DNA of 64,000 nt, from the NCBI RefSeq assembly GCF_026151205.1, contig NC_087074.1, positions 372,001-436,000 of the forward strand. Reading direction: 5' to 3'. Below, one piece after another: positions 63,860-64,000 of this stretch; position 1 is the stretch's first letter, and each line of letters begins with the position of its first letter. Source of the stretch: Bolinopsis microptera (taxonomy: Eukaryota > Ctenophora > Tentaculata > Lobata > Bolinopsidae). A model generated the notes under the pieces. The model did not search any database, had not been told where the DNA came from, and was given only the letters and a program-made list of their open reading frames with translations. Made by a program: the position numbers and the translations under genes.

Positions 63860-64000
63860 CCTCTTTCCATTTAAAACACAAAGAAGTAGTTTATAATTGA
63901 TATAAGTGATAAAATGGTCTAAAAATGGAATCAAAAAGTCCTAAAATTCACAAAATTTCTGTCTAATCTTAAACCTTTGATGGCCCATAAAAAAATCATG

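Overview
The window is nuclear DNA from an AT-rich invertebrate animal. The genes have introns with GT/AG borders, and the proteins are clearly metazoan: a TRIM/NHL protein, TTC1, FKBP3/FKBP25, a CLC-3/4/5-type exchanger, RBM22, MRPL13 and COMMD5. Degenerate TTAGGG-like repeats, LINE and Penelope-like fragments, hAT-type elements and foldback elements fit an early-branching or otherwise repeat-rich invertebrate, for example a hydrozoan. The phylum cannot be fixed from the sequence alone.

Layout. 1-4523: two minisatellites and the last two exons of a TRIM/NHL-type gene (+). 3911-7287: two composite foldback elements carrying telomere-like repeats. 9113-9901: TTC1 (+, single coding exon). 10380-10558: a perfect 86-bp-arm palindrome. 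10676-17707: FKBP3 (+, six exons), its introns filled by five tandem arrays and a 1181-bp TIR element with an 8-bp target duplication. 18433-20796: intronless CLC exchanger (+). 23459-26152: RBM22 (+, five exons). 27754-44975: MRPL13 (+, four exons). The 13.8-kb third MRPL13 intron contains a Penelope-like remnant and a complete four-exon gene on the opposite strand (33463-38481, -), which encodes a Cys-rich secreted, probably GPI-anchored protein. 46886-48653: the first three exons of COMMD5 (+); the last COMM-domain exon was not found. 49560-64000: repeats and LINE debris, including a palindrome of about 4.9 kb made of an inverted LINE pair (56663-61606).

Two patterns stand out. First, many minisatellites are built from the gene's own exon-intron junctions or start codon: the donors of MRPL13 exon 1, COMMD5 exons 2 and 3 and exon 2 of the nested gene, the acceptors of MRPL13 exon 4 and COMMD5 exon 3, and the MRPL13 start. 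Single exon boundaries are therefore repeated from 2 to about 26 times. Second, all seven genes whose start codon is visible have an AG dinucleotide 2-7 nt before the ATG, often with a pyrimidine-rich tract, and the six housekeeping genes are in tandem on one strand. This is what spliced-leader trans-splicing, possibly of polycistronic transcripts, would look like. Both patterns are inferences that RNA data can test.

The housekeeping genes do not form one pathway: co-chaperone (TTC1), nuclear prolyl isomerase (FKBP3), endosomal Cl-/H+ exchange, spliceosome (RBM22), mitochondrial ribosome (MRPL13) and endosomal/ubiquitin-linked COMMD5.
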